Notes under the pieces: generated by a model
Database searches by the model: none
What the model was told of the DNA's origin: nothing
The model's input: only the letters and a program-made list of their open reading frames with translations
Source: Xanthocytophaga flava
GTDB taxonomy: Bacteria > Bacteroidota > Bacteroidia > Cytophagales > 172606-1
Reading direction: 5' to 3'
Assembly (NCBI GenBank): GCA_030068525.1
Contig: JASJOS010000005.1
Coordinates: forward strand, 577,137-641,136
Length of the DNA stretch: 64,000 bases
Shown here: one piece after another, positions 34,382 through 43,437 of the stretch
Layout: every line of letters starts with the position of its first letter
How positions within the stretch are numbered: the first letter of the stretch is position 1
Translations under genes and position numbers: made by a program

Positions 34382-37057
34382 TTACTCACTCCGTAATGTC
34401 TTCACAGGATTTACATGTGCTGCTTTAATTGCCTGAGAGCTTACAGTAAACAGAGCTATCAGAATTGCAGAAATTCCACAGAATGCAAACACCCACCAGG
34501 CTATATTAATGTGATAAGCGAAATCGTTTAACCAAAGACTCATGGCATAATATACTAATGGCCAGGCTATGAGATTTGCTAAAGCAACAAGCTTTAAGAA
34601 ATCTTTGGCAAATAAGGTTACAATATCACTTACAGATGCACCAACCACCTTACGAATACCGATTTCTTTCTTACGTTGTTCGGCCATAAACATTGCTAAC
34701 CCAAACAAGCCCAGACAAGCCACAAAGATGGTCAGTCCCGAAAATATCCCTACAATCTGTCCAATCTGCTGTTCTGCCTGATACACTGCCTCAAAATCAG
34801 TATCCAGAAAGGAGTATTCAAAAGGTGCTTCGACTCCAAGGGCTGTCCATTGTTGTTTCAGCGAAGATACTAAATCTGACACATCTTGTGTTTTTACCTT
34901 CACAAGCATAGTTCCCCGATTCTGTCCCAGTACCATGACCAATGGAGAGATACGTTCATGCAATGATCTGAAATGAAAATCCTTTACAATCCCAATCACA
35001 TGATAAGCAGTTTTCTTTCCATCATTATCTGAATTTGTAAGGGTGTGTCCAATGGCATGGTTGTTCCAGCCAAAACTTCTGGCAGCCGTTTCATTCAGAA
35101 TAATGGCCGTAGAGTCGGTGGCGAACTGTTCTGAGAAGTTTCGCCCCTGTACGATTTTCATACCCATCGTTGCCAGATAGCGGTAATCTACTCCATAGCG
35201 AAGTGTTTTTACCATCTTGTTAGGATTGTCTTCTCCTGTAACAAAAAAATTATTATTGTAAGAGTTACCTGCAGGTACATACCCAGAAATGCTTGCATTA
35301 CTCACCCGTGAGTCTTGCAGCAATTTCTGATAAAAGACATCTTCATTTTTGGCTAGTCGCCAGGTTTCCCGCATAATCAATACCTGATCTTTTTCATATC
35401 CCAACGCTTTATTTTGAATGTACGAAAGTTGCTGATAGACAATGGTTGTTCCTATCATTAAAGAGATCGAGACACAGAACTGAAAAACAACCAGACCGCT
35501 ACGTAATCCGATACTTTCCCGATCTGTTAATAATTTGCCTTTCAACACCTGTATGGGTTTAAAGGAAGATAAGAAGAAGGCAGGATAACTACCTGCAATA
35601 GTTCCAACCAGAATGCCAAATAAAAGCAGCCCAGGCAACAACCAGGGAGTTTCTATAAATTGCAAACTCAGTTCTCTGCCTGCCAGCTGATTAAACACAG
35701 GTAATGCCAGATATACCAAGCCAATAGCTATACCTAATGCAAACAATGTGAGTAGAATAGACTCCAACAGAAACTGCCCTATCAGTTCGGATTTTACAGA
35801 ACCAAGCACTTTACGCATACCTACTTCTCGGGCTCGGTTTGCAGCGCCTGCCGTCGAAAGATTCATAAAGTTGATACAGGCAATAAGTACCATGAAGATG
35901 GCAATTGCACTAAAGATATAGATATACTGAATATTGCCAGCCGGACTTAGATCATATAAGAAATTAGAATGTAGGTGAATATCTGTCAGTGGTTGTAAGA
36001 ACAGACCTATACTGTTTCCTTTCTGCCGAAACTCTTTTGTACTCATTCCCATTGCTACCTGCATCTGTGGACTCATGTATTTATCTACAGTATAATTCAG
36101 CTTGCTTTCAAGTTTCTTATAATCATATCCTTTAGGCAGTACCAGATAGGTATAAAACTCTGATGACATCCATGAATCTGACTTAGCCTCAGGCAGACTG
36201 CTCATGGAAACAAACAGATCAAAATGAAAGTGAGAGTTGGTAGGGATTGTTTCTATTACTCCTGTTATTTTACAGGTAGCATTCAGTTCTTTAAACACCA
36301 ACATCTTGCCTATTGGGTCTTCTGTTCCAAAATAACGTTTAGCTAATTCTTTGGTAATGACAGTACTATTGGGCTCAAGCAAAGCCGTTCTAGGGTTTCC
36401 TTGCAGAAAAGGCAGTGTAAACACCTGAAAGAAGTTAGAGTCTGCAAAAGCAAACCCATTAATCTTAAATGTATTCTCCTTGTAAGAGACCAAAGGAGAG
36501 CCTCCAGAACGCAAACGGGTAGCATCCAGCACTTCCGGATAATCGGACTTCAGTACACGCGCAGTAGGAGGCATTACATGGGACTCTGCGATATGTTCTC
36601 CATGTGTATTTGCATTGAATACAACCCGGACTATTTGATCGGCCTTCTCATTAAACCGATCATAGCTAAATTCATGTTGTACATACAACATAATCAACAG
36701 GGCAGTAGCAATACCGATGGCAAGTCCAAATACATTTAGAAATGTAAAAGCTTTACGACGCCAAAGATTACGAAAGGCGATGGTCAGATAGTTTTGTAGC
36801 ATATCAGTAGTCAGAGTTTGTAGTGTTTTTTTACGTCGGATAACAGAAGGCCTCAGATAACTGACTACCTCCTGAAAGTAAAGTCGGTTTGCATAACGTA
36901 TCCCTTTTTTTCTCACACGCAACCAATAACGTTCATGAAGATCACCCTGCACTTCCTCCAATAAATGAGAAGCGCAAAACCTTTCCAGCAAGCGATCCAT
37001 CCAGAGAGGTGGAGCACATTGTGAATGGGAAGATTCCTTTGAGAAAGATGGTTGCAT
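34382..37057 (-). CDS. MacB/FtsX-type ABC transporter permease with N-terminal prefix domain
   Basis: The 891-residue product is an inner-membrane permease without its own ATPase. A soluble prefix at 1-80 (LLERFCASHLLEEVQGDLHERY) matches the permease prefix found in ADOP-like proteins. Then LTIAFRNLWRRKAFTFLNV and a first membrane helix, a MacB periplasmic core, three helices of a first FtsX domain (FMNLSTAGAANRAREVGMRK), a second periplasmic core, and a second FtsX domain (MAEQRKKEIGIRKVVGAS). Eight helices in all. Such proteins pair with MacB-type ATPases for efflux or envelope stress. The ATPase gene is not nearby. Confidence 0.9.
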   Translation of the reverse strand: MQPSFSKESSHSQCAPPLWMDRLLERFCASHLLEEVQGDLHERYWLRVRKKGIRYANRLYFQEVVSYLRPSVIRRKKTLQTLTTDMLQNYLTIAFRNLWRRKAFTFLNVFGLAIGIATALLIMLYVQHEFSYDRFNEKADQIVRVVFNANTHGEHIAESHVMPPTARVLKSDYPEVLDATRLRSGGSPLVSYKENTFKINGFAFADSNFFQVFTLPFLQGNPRTALLEPNSTVITKELAKRYFGTEDPIGKMLVFKELNATCKITGVIETIPTNSHFHFDLFVSMSSLPEAKSDSWMSSEFYTYLVLPKGYDYKKLESKLNYTVDKYMSPQMQVAMGMSTKEFRQKGNSIGLFLQPLTDIHLHSNFLYDLSPAGNIQYIYIFSAIAIFMVLIACINFMNLSTAGAANRAREVGMRKVLGSVKSELIGQFLLESILLTLFALGIAIGLVYLALPVFNQLAGRELSLQFIETPWLLPGLLLFGILVGTIAGSYPAFFLSSFKPIQVLKGKLLTDRESIGLRSGLVVFQFCVSISLMIGTTIVYQQLSYIQNKALGYEKDQVLIMRETWRLAKNEDVFYQKLLQDSRVSNASISGYVPAGNSYNNNFFVTGEDNPNKMVKTLRYGVDYRYLATMGMKIVQGRNFSEQFATDSTAIILNETAARSFGWNNHAIGHTLTNSDNDGKKTAYHVIGIVKDFHFRSLHERISPLVMVLGQNRGTMLVKVKTQDVSDLVSSLKQQWTALGVEAPFEYSFLDTDFEAVYQAEQQIGQIVGIFSGLTIFVACLGLFGLAMFMAEQRKKEIGIRKVVGASVSDIVTLFAKDFLKLVALANLIAWPLVYYAMSLWLNDFAYHINIAWWVFAFCGISAILIALFTVSSQAIKAAHVNPVKTLRSE

Positions 37058-37124
37058 GTATCAGTATGAGTTATTACCAGACATTACTTCTATTTCGGTA
37101 GAACAAATGCGTTGCCAAAAAACA

Positions 37125-37158
37125 AAATGCCCCTTTCTCCTATGGAAAGAGGCATTTA
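37125..37158 (-). terminator. Terminator of queA
   Basis: Stem AAATGCCCCTTTC with GGAAAGAGGCATTT (one mismatch) and, on the minus strand, a TTTTGTTTTTT tail. It lies about 55 bases past the queA stop. Confidence 0.75.
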
Positions 37159-37210
37159 CTAAAATTACCTTCATTTCATATGTCCGATAATGAACACACG
37201 TTGTCCGCTT

Positions 37211-38440
37211 TTATCCAGGAATAAGTACAGATGAATCGCCATAACTCAGAAAGCGATATCCATTGTTTAATGCCTCCTGATAAATACGTTTCCAGTCTTC
37301 TCCCACAAATGCGGCAACCAGCAGAATAAGAGTACTTCCAGGTTGGTGATAGTTGGTGATTAGCCCTTTACATACTTTGAACTGATAACCTGGTACGATG
37401 AGAATCTGTGTTTCACCTACTATCTCTTCCAGGTTATGTTGCTGCATGTAATTATAAATAGCATGAAAAGATTCACTGATAGTTGGCAGTTGTCCTTCTA
37501 CCTGATAGGGATATACTTTCTCAATGAAGAAATTAGTTGTTTCCTTTCTGAGCAATTTCACTCCATACCAGTATAGACTCTCTATACTTCGCATAGAGGT
37601 AGTACCAACTACAAAAATCGACTCTGGCTTCTGAAGTAGATTCTCCAGGCTACTTTTGGTAAAAACAATCTGTTCAATATGCATGGGATGCTGCCATACA
37701 TTTTTTTCTTTGATAGGCTGAAATGTACCTGCCCCTACATGTAATGTAATAAACTCTGTTTCTATACCTTTTGCTTTCAACTCTGCAAAAACAACATCTG
37801 TAAAATGTAAACCAGCAGTTGGTGCCGCTACTGCTCCTTCGTTTCGGGAATAAACAGTTTGATACGTCTCTTCATCTTTTTTACTTGCTTTACGGTTAAG
37901 GTAAGGTGGTAATGGAATCTCTCCCAACTTTGCCAGCACGTCTGAAAAAGGCAAGTTAGCAGGTGACCAGGAAAAACGAACCAGATTCTGAGCAACATCT
38001 GTCAATACAGCTTCAACAGCTATTGATTCTGTAACAGAAATAGCTAGTAACATCTTGAGAGACTCTCCTTCTTTCCATCGTTTTTTATTTCCAATCATGC
38101 ATTGCCAGGTACAACTACCTGTTTGTCTCATAGCTTCATGAGCTGTCTGGCTGTGGTTTTGAGGCTGTAACAGAAAAATTTCAATCAAAGCCCCTGTTTC
38201 CCGCCTAAAATATAAACGGGCAGGAATTACTTTGGTATCATTAAAAACTAATAGTGTACCTTCAGGCAAAAAATCCGTTACTTTGTAAAAATTCGTATGT
38301 GTAATATTACCTTTGTTATAAACCAGTAAACGGGAGTGATCTCTTGGCTCAACTGGAAAAACGGCAATATGCTCTTCAGGTAAATGATAGGTATATTCTT
38401 CAAGCAGAATTTCTGTCAAAAATGATGGATTGGGACTCAT
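37211..38440 (-). CDS. queA: S-adenosylmethionine:tRNA ribosyltransferase-isomerase
   Basis: QueA moves and rearranges the ribosyl part of SAM onto preQ1 in tRNA to make epoxyqueuosine. The 409-residue product has EEHIAVFPVEPRDHSRLLVY near the N-terminus, NDTKVIPARLYF, the block AAPTAGLHFT, and late motifs FVVGTTSMRSIES and TNYHQPGSTLILLVAAFVG. It is longer than the E. coli protein (about 356), a form I know from other Bacteroidota. It is divergent from tatC. Confidence 0.95.
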   Translation of the reverse strand: MSPNPSFLTEILLEEYTYHLPEEHIAVFPVEPRDHSRLLVYNKGNITHTNFYKVTDFLPEGTLLVFNDTKVIPARLYFRRETGALIEIFLLQPQNHSQTAHEAMRQTGSCTWQCMIGNKKRWKEGESLKMLLAISVTESIAVEAVLTDVAQNLVRFSWSPANLPFSDVLAKLGEIPLPPYLNRKASKKDEETYQTVYSRNEGAVAAPTAGLHFTDVVFAELKAKGIETEFITLHVGAGTFQPIKEKNVWQHPMHIEQIVFTKSSLENLLQKPESIFVVGTTSMRSIESLYWYGVKLLRKETTNFFIEKVYPYQVEGQLPTISESFHAIYNYMQQHNLEEIVGETQILIVPGYQFKVCKGLITNYHQPGSTLILLVAAFVGEDWKRIYQEALNNGYRFLSYGDSSVLIPG

Positions 38441-38520
38441 ACTAAAACACCCGATTTTCGTTTTCTATCTGAAGTTCTCAGATTTCAAGAATTGTTGTCA
38501 ATAAAATGTTGCAATTTGAG

Positions 38521-38528
38521 TATTTTTG
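38521..38528 (+). promoter_or_regulatory. Bacteroidota -7 promoter element of tatC
   Basis: TATTTTTG matches TAnnTTTG, 97 bases before the GTG start of tatC. No clear -33 element. Confidence 0.45.
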
Positions 38529-38624
38529 CAAAGCCTTGGTACTTTTCTGGCGTAAATCTTTGTGCAGAAATGAAGTAGTACCATATAAAATATAAACTCT
38601 GTTACTTAACAAATTATCTTATCT

Positions 38625-39524
38625 GTGAAGCCGACATACGAGAACAGTTGGGAAGAGAACACACAATCTCAGACATCCTACTACGATAATGACGAAGAAG
38701 AGTCAAATCCAGGCGAAAGAGAGATGTCATTTATTGACCATCTGGAAGAGCTGCGCTGGCACATCATCCGCTCTGTTGCATCTATCTTCATTTTTGCTAT
38801 TGCAGCACTATACTTTCATCATTTTATATTCCACGAAGTTTTGTTAGGTCCCAGCCGAACAGATTTTTGGACATATCGTATGCTTTGCAAGTTATCAGAG
38901 GTAGTGAATATGACAGATCTTTGTGTAAATAAATTGGATTTTATTTTACAAAGCAGACAGGTAGGCGGACAGTTCATGACTTATATTACTACTGCAGCAT
39001 TAGCCGGTTTAATCGGCGCTTTTCCGTATGCTTTCTGGGAAGTCTGGCGTTTTATTAAACCAGGTCTGAGACCGGAAGAAAGAAGAGCGGCCAGAGGTGC
39101 TGTTTTTTATGTTACACTCTTGTTTTTAAGTGGTGTTCTATTTGGCTATTATATCATCTCACCATTGACAATCAACTTCCTGGCTAACTTTAAACTTGAC
39201 GAAAGTATTTCCAACGAATTTGATATTGGCTCTTACTTCTCCATACTAGCTACACTTACGATAGCTTGTGGAGCAATGTTTGAGTTACCGATGGTAATCT
39301 TCTTTTTATCCAAAGCAGGTGTAGTTACTCCATCTCTTATGAAGGAATATCGCCGTCATGCATATGTTGTAATTCTGGTTATTGCTGCGATTATCACACC
39401 TTCCCCTGATATGATTAGCCAGATTCTGGTTGCATTGCCTCTATTCTTCCTGTATGAAATCAGTATCAGTGTTTCAGCAAGAGTAGAAAAACAAAGACAA
39501 AAGGCATGGGATGCTGGTCAATAA
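38625..39524 (+). CDS. tatC: Twin-arginine translocase subunit TatC
   Basis: TatC binds twin-arginine signal peptides and, with TatA, moves folded proteins across the inner membrane. The 299-residue product has six membrane helices and the conserved MSFIDHLEELRWHIIRS, ALAGLIGAFPYAFWEVWRFI, KPGLRPEERR and the late IITPSPDMISQ. An acidic N-terminal extension of 33 residues (from GTG 38625) precedes the conserved start; ATG 38724 is an alternative. A loop insert at 80-105 with two cysteines is seen. No tatA/B gene is adjacent. Confidence 0.95.
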   Translation: MKPTYENSWEENTQSQTSYYDNDEEESNPGEREMSFIDHLEELRWHIIRSVASIFIFAIAALYFHHFIFHEVLLGPSRTDFWTYRMLCKLSEVVNMTDLCVNKLDFILQSRQVGGQFMTYITTAALAGLIGAFPYAFWEVWRFIKPGLRPEERRAARGAVFYVTLLFLSGVLFGYYIISPLTINFLANFKLDESISNEFDIGSYFSILATLTIACGAMFELPMVIFFLSKAGVVTPSLMKEYRRHAYVVILVIAAIITPSPDMISQILVALPLFFLYEISISVSARVEKQRQKAWDAGQ

Positions 39525-39546
39525 AATAGGCTATCTCACCTACACT

Positions 39547-39589
39547 AAAGAAAAGCCCCTCTATAGTTGATATAGAGGGGCTTTTCTTT
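39547..39589. terminator. Bidirectional terminator
   Basis: An 18-bp perfect stem (39547-39564 with 39572-39589, core AAAAGCCCCTCTAT), loop of seven, between tatC and the convergent RDD gene. T runs occur on both strands. Confidence 0.9.
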
Positions 39590-39599
39590 ATATTTATTG

Positions 39600-40136
39600 T
39601 CAGTATTTTTCTTCTTCATAAAAGTTGGCAGTTTTCGATTCAAAACTATCTAGATTATACAATGGTATGTCATCTACCACCATTGTACCTGATGCTTTAT
39701 CATGCCAGCCAATTGGTGTTTCACTAATAAAAGAGAAAACTTCAATAGAAATAATTCGGACACAACTACGGCCAACGATAGTTCCAAAGTCAGGTTTCTC
39801 ACCTTCTTCTGTCACTACTTTGGTTCGTGTAATCATTTTTCCTATTGTCTTCCCAGAAAAGTACTCCAAAGGAATATAATAGCAGGTAATCTGAAAAAAA
39901 AATGTAATCAGTCTATCAACCAAACTATTTATCTCATCTATGTTTGAAATAATATCTTCATCTATTAGTGCACCCCAAATCACCCCAATTATAATCATAA
40001 CAATCACTGCTATAATATAGCTTAGAATAAAATCGATGATATAGTTAGCCAGTCTTTTTCCCCAGGTAGTAGGAGTGATAACCTGACGTACAAATTCACG
40101 CTTGTCTAAAAGAGACTCTGATGAAAATCTATCCAT
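39600..40136 (-). CDS. RDD family membrane protein
   Basis: The 178-residue product has the RDD layout: a first helix after KRLANYIIDFILSYIIAV (with the R-x-x-x-x-x-D pattern), a second near 75-95, the phrase SGKTIGKMITRTKVV, and a late helix with FSFISETPIGWHDKASGTMVV. RDD proteins are small membrane proteins of mostly unknown role, some tied to ion or osmotic stress. It converges on tatC. Confidence 0.85.
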   Translation of the reverse strand: MDRFSSESLLDKREFVRQVITPTTWGKRLANYIIDFILSYIIAVIVMIIIGVIWGALIDEDIISNIDEINSLVDRLITFFFQITCYYIPLEYFSGKTIGKMITRTKVVTEEGEKPDFGTIVGRSCVRIISIEVFSFISETPIGWHDKASGTMVVDDIPLYNLDSFESKTANFYEEEKY

Positions 40137-40525
40137 AAACCAGAAATAGTGTTTAAGTTCTCTATAAATCCTCTGTCTATTTTCCAGGTAACCAAAGTGC
40201 TGAAACTAACAGAGTTATTAGTAAGTAAGAAATAATCTTTTTTTAGGATAAACAAATCGTACTCTTTTTAACTAAATCTGAAAAGAATCTTGAAGTAGAG
40301 AAACGATTATCGTAACAGCAATACTATGTATTTTATCAGAGAAGATCTTAACAAGTCATATCATTATTTTAATAAGAGACTTAATTTTTCTCCTCTATTA
40401 TCCTCCAATAAATAGATTATTTAGATTGTATTTTAAATAGACCAGCGAATTATTGACAAAAAGTCTGCTTTTCACGTAATTGAGAAAGTCAACTTTAGGT
40501 TTATACCACTTCAACTTTCTTATCT
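40137..40525. other. Intergenic stretch with nothing recognised
   Basis: 389 bases of A/T-rich DNA between divergent genes. No small gene, hairpin or consensus promoter box was convincing. Confidence 0.5.
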
Positions 40526-40960
40526 ATGAAGTTTATCTACTTATCAATTATTTCCTGTATATTTTTTTGCTTTACTGCATCCGCACAAAAAAATACTGAT
40601 TCACAGTCTATACTCAAGGCCATGGACGAACAGGTGAAGGCTTGGAATACGGGAGATCTGATTAAGTTTATGGATGGCTACTTACAATCTGATTCTCTCC
40701 AGTTTATTGGAAGTAAGGGCATTGTCTATGGATGGAAACCAACCCTGGAGCGTTATCAGAAAAGTTATCCTGATGCCGCAGCTCGAGGAACACTACGCTT
40801 TGAAATTTTAAAAGTTGATATACTAAGTAAAGATGCTGCCTTTGTTATTGGCAAATTTTTTCTGACCCGTCCTCAGGTAGGTGATGCTAATGGTCACTTT
40901 ACATTACTGTGGCGTAAAGTCAATGGCAAGTGGAAGATTGTCGTGGATCACACCAGCTAA
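40526..40960 (+). CDS. Secreted SnoaL/DUF4440-like (NTF2 fold) protein
   Basis: The 144-residue product has signal peptide MKFIYLSIISCIFFCFTASAQ. The rest is a cone-shaped NTF2-like domain of the DUF4440 type: ILKAMDEQVKAWNTGDL, FMDGYL, WKPTLERYQKSYPD, and WRKVNGKWKIVVDHTS. DUF4440 proteins bind small ligands or act as isomerases; nothing in the pocket tells the ligand. It precedes the amidohydrolase gene by 78 bases on the same strand and may be cotranscribed. Confidence 0.85.
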   Translation: MKFIYLSIISCIFFCFTASAQKNTDSQSILKAMDEQVKAWNTGDLIKFMDGYLQSDSLQFIGSKGIVYGWKPTLERYQKSYPDAAARGTLRFEILKVDILSKDAAFVIGKFFLTRPQVGDANGHFTLLWRKVNGKWKIVVDHTS

Positions 40961-41038
40961 TAACAAAGAGATTATATTTTTTAACCAGCTGATTGAAGCA
41001 CATACCTTTACCAAACAAACCAATTACCTTTCTTACGT

Positions 41039-42319
41039 ATGAAGAAAATTCTTTACTCTGCAGCCCTTTTTGCATGGGCCACATGTGCCTTTGCCCAAAA
41101 AACACTGCTCCATTGTGGCACTCTTATAGATGGTGTCCGAAATGATACACAAACTCAAATGACTCTTGTAGTTGAGGGCAAAAAAATCATTCGTATCGAC
41201 AAAGGATATACGAATCCTGCATCGGATGAAAAAGTAGTGGATCTGAAAAATAAAACCGTTATGCCTGGCTTTACAGATATGCATGTGCACCTGGAAAGCG
41301 AAACCAGCAAAGATCAATATCTCAAACGCATGAGTTATGGCCAGGCGGATATAGCTTTTGAAGCACAGAAGCATGCGATGACAACCCTAATGGCAGGTTT
41401 TACTACTGTTCGCGATCTGGGTGGTAGTGGTGTAAATATTTCTTTGCGTAATGCCATCAACAAAGGCTTGGTAGTAGGGCCTCGCATCTTTACGTCTGGC
41501 AAAACCATTGCTACTACAGGTGGACATGGTGATCCTACCAATGGATGGAGATCTGATATTCAGTTTCCGGCAGCTACCAGTGATGGTGTAGTAGATAGCC
41601 CGGATGCAGCCCGTCAGGCCATTCGCCAACGATACAAAGACGGAGTAGATTGTATCAAAATCACTGCAACTGGCGGTGTATTAAGTATTGCCAAAAGTGG
41701 GAAAGCACCCCAATTCATGGAAGACGAACTAGATGCTATCGTAAAAACTGCCAAAGATTATGGCTTTCATGTAGCAGCTCACGCCCATGGAGCCGAAGGC
41801 ATGAAGAGAGCCATCAAAGCGGGTATTACTACCATAGAACATGGTACGTTTATGGATGATGAAACCATTGAACTATTCAAAAAGTATGGAACCTATTACG
41901 TACCTACTATTATTGCTGGAAAAACTGTAGCTGACTCAGCTAAGGTTCCAGGATATTATCATCCACTGGTTATACCCAAAGCTATAGAAACAGGCAAACA
42001 GATTCAGGCAACCTTTGCCAAAGCTTATAAAGCCGGTGTAAAAATTGCCTTTGGTACAGATGCAGGTGTATTTCTGCATGGTAAAAATGCGAAAGAATTT
42101 GAATATATGGTAGAAGCAGGAATGCCCGCTATGCAGGCCATTAAATGTGCTACCATTATTCCTGCTGAAATTCTGGGCATGAAAGATCAGCTTGGCTCTC
42201 TGGAATCTGGTAAATTTGCAGACATTGTGGCTACCAATGAGAATCCTCTTCAGAATATTAAGACATTACAAAACGTAACCTTCGTAATGAAAGAAGGAGT
42301 AATATACAAGAATCAATAA
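41039..42319 (+). CDS. Secreted amidohydrolase, imidazolonepropionase/Xaa-Pro dipeptidase-like
   Basis: The 426-residue product has signal peptide MKKILYSAALFAWATCAFAQ. It is a metal-dependent TIM-barrel hydrolase with a complete binuclear site: H82 and H84 in DMHVHLE, likely carbamylated lysine K207 in CIKITATGGV, H248 in HVAAHAHG, H268 in TIEHGT, and D341 in FGTDAG. This set is shared with prolidase-like Sgx9260-type amidohydrolases that cut N-acyl or dipeptide amides. Periplasmic action on peptides is likely. It is followed by a second amidohydrolase 51 bases on. Confidence 0.88.
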   Translation: MKKILYSAALFAWATCAFAQKTLLHCGTLIDGVRNDTQTQMTLVVEGKKIIRIDKGYTNPASDEKVVDLKNKTVMPGFTDMHVHLESETSKDQYLKRMSYGQADIAFEAQKHAMTTLMAGFTTVRDLGGSGVNISLRNAINKGLVVGPRIFTSGKTIATTGGHGDPTNGWRSDIQFPAATSDGVVDSPDAARQAIRQRYKDGVDCIKITATGGVLSIAKSGKAPQFMEDELDAIVKTAKDYGFHVAAHAHGAEGMKRAIKAGITTIEHGTFMDDETIELFKKYGTYYVPTIIAGKTVADSAKVPGYYHPLVIPKAIETGKQIQATFAKAYKAGVKIAFGTDAGVFLHGKNAKEFEYMVEAGMPAMQAIKCATIIPAEILGMKDQLGSLESGKFADIVATNENPLQNIKTLQNVTFVMKEGVIYKNQ

Positions 42320-42370
42320 TTTATGTATTATTGGGAGTTGTATGATCAATACACTCCCAATAGTTATATC

Positions 42371-43204
42371 ATGAAAATTGACGCACATCAGCATTTCTGG
42401 TTATATACTCCTGAAGAATTTGGCTGGATCAGTGATGATATGGCCACCATCCGACGCAACTTCATGCCAGAAGACTTGCAACCTGAATTACAGAAAATGC
42501 AGTTTGATGGCTGTATAGCTGTACAAGCTTCACAGACTCTGGACGAAAATTATTTTTTACTGGGCCTGGCAGAAGAATACAATTTCATCAAAGGAGTAGT
42601 TGGTTGGGTAGACCTTCAGTCTGATACTGTATCAGACTCACTTTCTGAATTCGCTTCCCAATCTAAGTTTGTAGGTGTCAGACATGTTGTGCAGGGAGAA
42701 AGTGACCCTGAATTTATGCTGCGCCCAGCTTTCATGAATGGAATCCAGCAACTAGCACAACATAATCTCACCTATGATATCCTGATCTATCATCATCAAT
42801 TGCCTATGGCGATCCGATTTGTTGAGAAGTTTCCCGATCAACCTATGGTACTTGACCATATTGCCAAACCCGATATCAAAAACGGACAAGGCTTTGATAG
42901 CTGGCGCAACAACATCCTACAGTTAGGTTCTCATTCCAATGTTTATTGTAAACTCTCTGGTATGGTAACCGAAGCCAACTGGCAAATCTGGACTCCTCAG
43001 GATTTTCGTAAGTATCTTGATACAGTACTTGAGGCATTTACCCCACAGCGTCTGATGATAGGCTCTGACTGGCCAGTATGTTTGGTAGCATCTCCATATG
43101 AAAAAACAACACAGCTTGTTGTAGACTATATTCAGGCACTTTCACAACAGGAACAAAACCAGATATTAGGTGGTACAGCTGCTCAATTTTATGGTTTAGA
43201 ATAG
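42371..43204 (+). CDS. Amidohydrolase_2 family protein, fuconolactonase-like
   Basis: The 277-residue cytosolic product begins MKIDAHQHFW, with H6 and H8 of the single-metal site. It goes on with VVGWVDLQSDTV, VGVRHVVQGESD, MVLDHIAKPDI, KLSGMVTEA and late GSDWPVCLV, whose aspartate is the last ligand. This is the pattern of L-fucono-1,5-lactonase and related sugar-lactone hydrolases. The frame is open from an ATG at 42323, but the metal motif needs to be near the N-terminus, so 42371 is chosen. Other genes of fucose breakdown are not in the window. Confidence 0.85.
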   Translation: MKIDAHQHFWLYTPEEFGWISDDMATIRRNFMPEDLQPELQKMQFDGCIAVQASQTLDENYFLLGLAEEYNFIKGVVGWVDLQSDTVSDSLSEFASQSKFVGVRHVVQGESDPEFMLRPAFMNGIQQLAQHNLTYDILIYHHQLPMAIRFVEKFPDQPMVLDHIAKPDIKNGQGFDSWRNNILQLGSHSNVYCKLSGMVTEANWQIWTPQDFRKYLDTVLEAFTPQRLMIGSDWPVCLVASPYEKTTQLVVDYIQALSQQEQNQILGGTAAQFYGLE

Positions 43205-43437
43205 ACGACGATTTTATTTATATAGGCATTGAAGTTCCTAAGTATTGGCATTCAATTACTTCATCGAAGAATTTATACTCTTTAACGAAGAATTTATTTG
43301 GGTTATTTGTAAATCTTTTATCGTTCTGAAACATTTACTTACCTTTACCAGTTATTACTAAAGAGGTTATTGTTTTGTAAAAGATTTATTGTTCTACGCT
43401 TGGCCGATCATCAACAACATTTATCCTTCTTTCTGAA

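Noticed and set aside
41387..41629. Antisense frames over the amidohydrolase gene
   Set aside because: Shadow of a well-supported gene; no family features.
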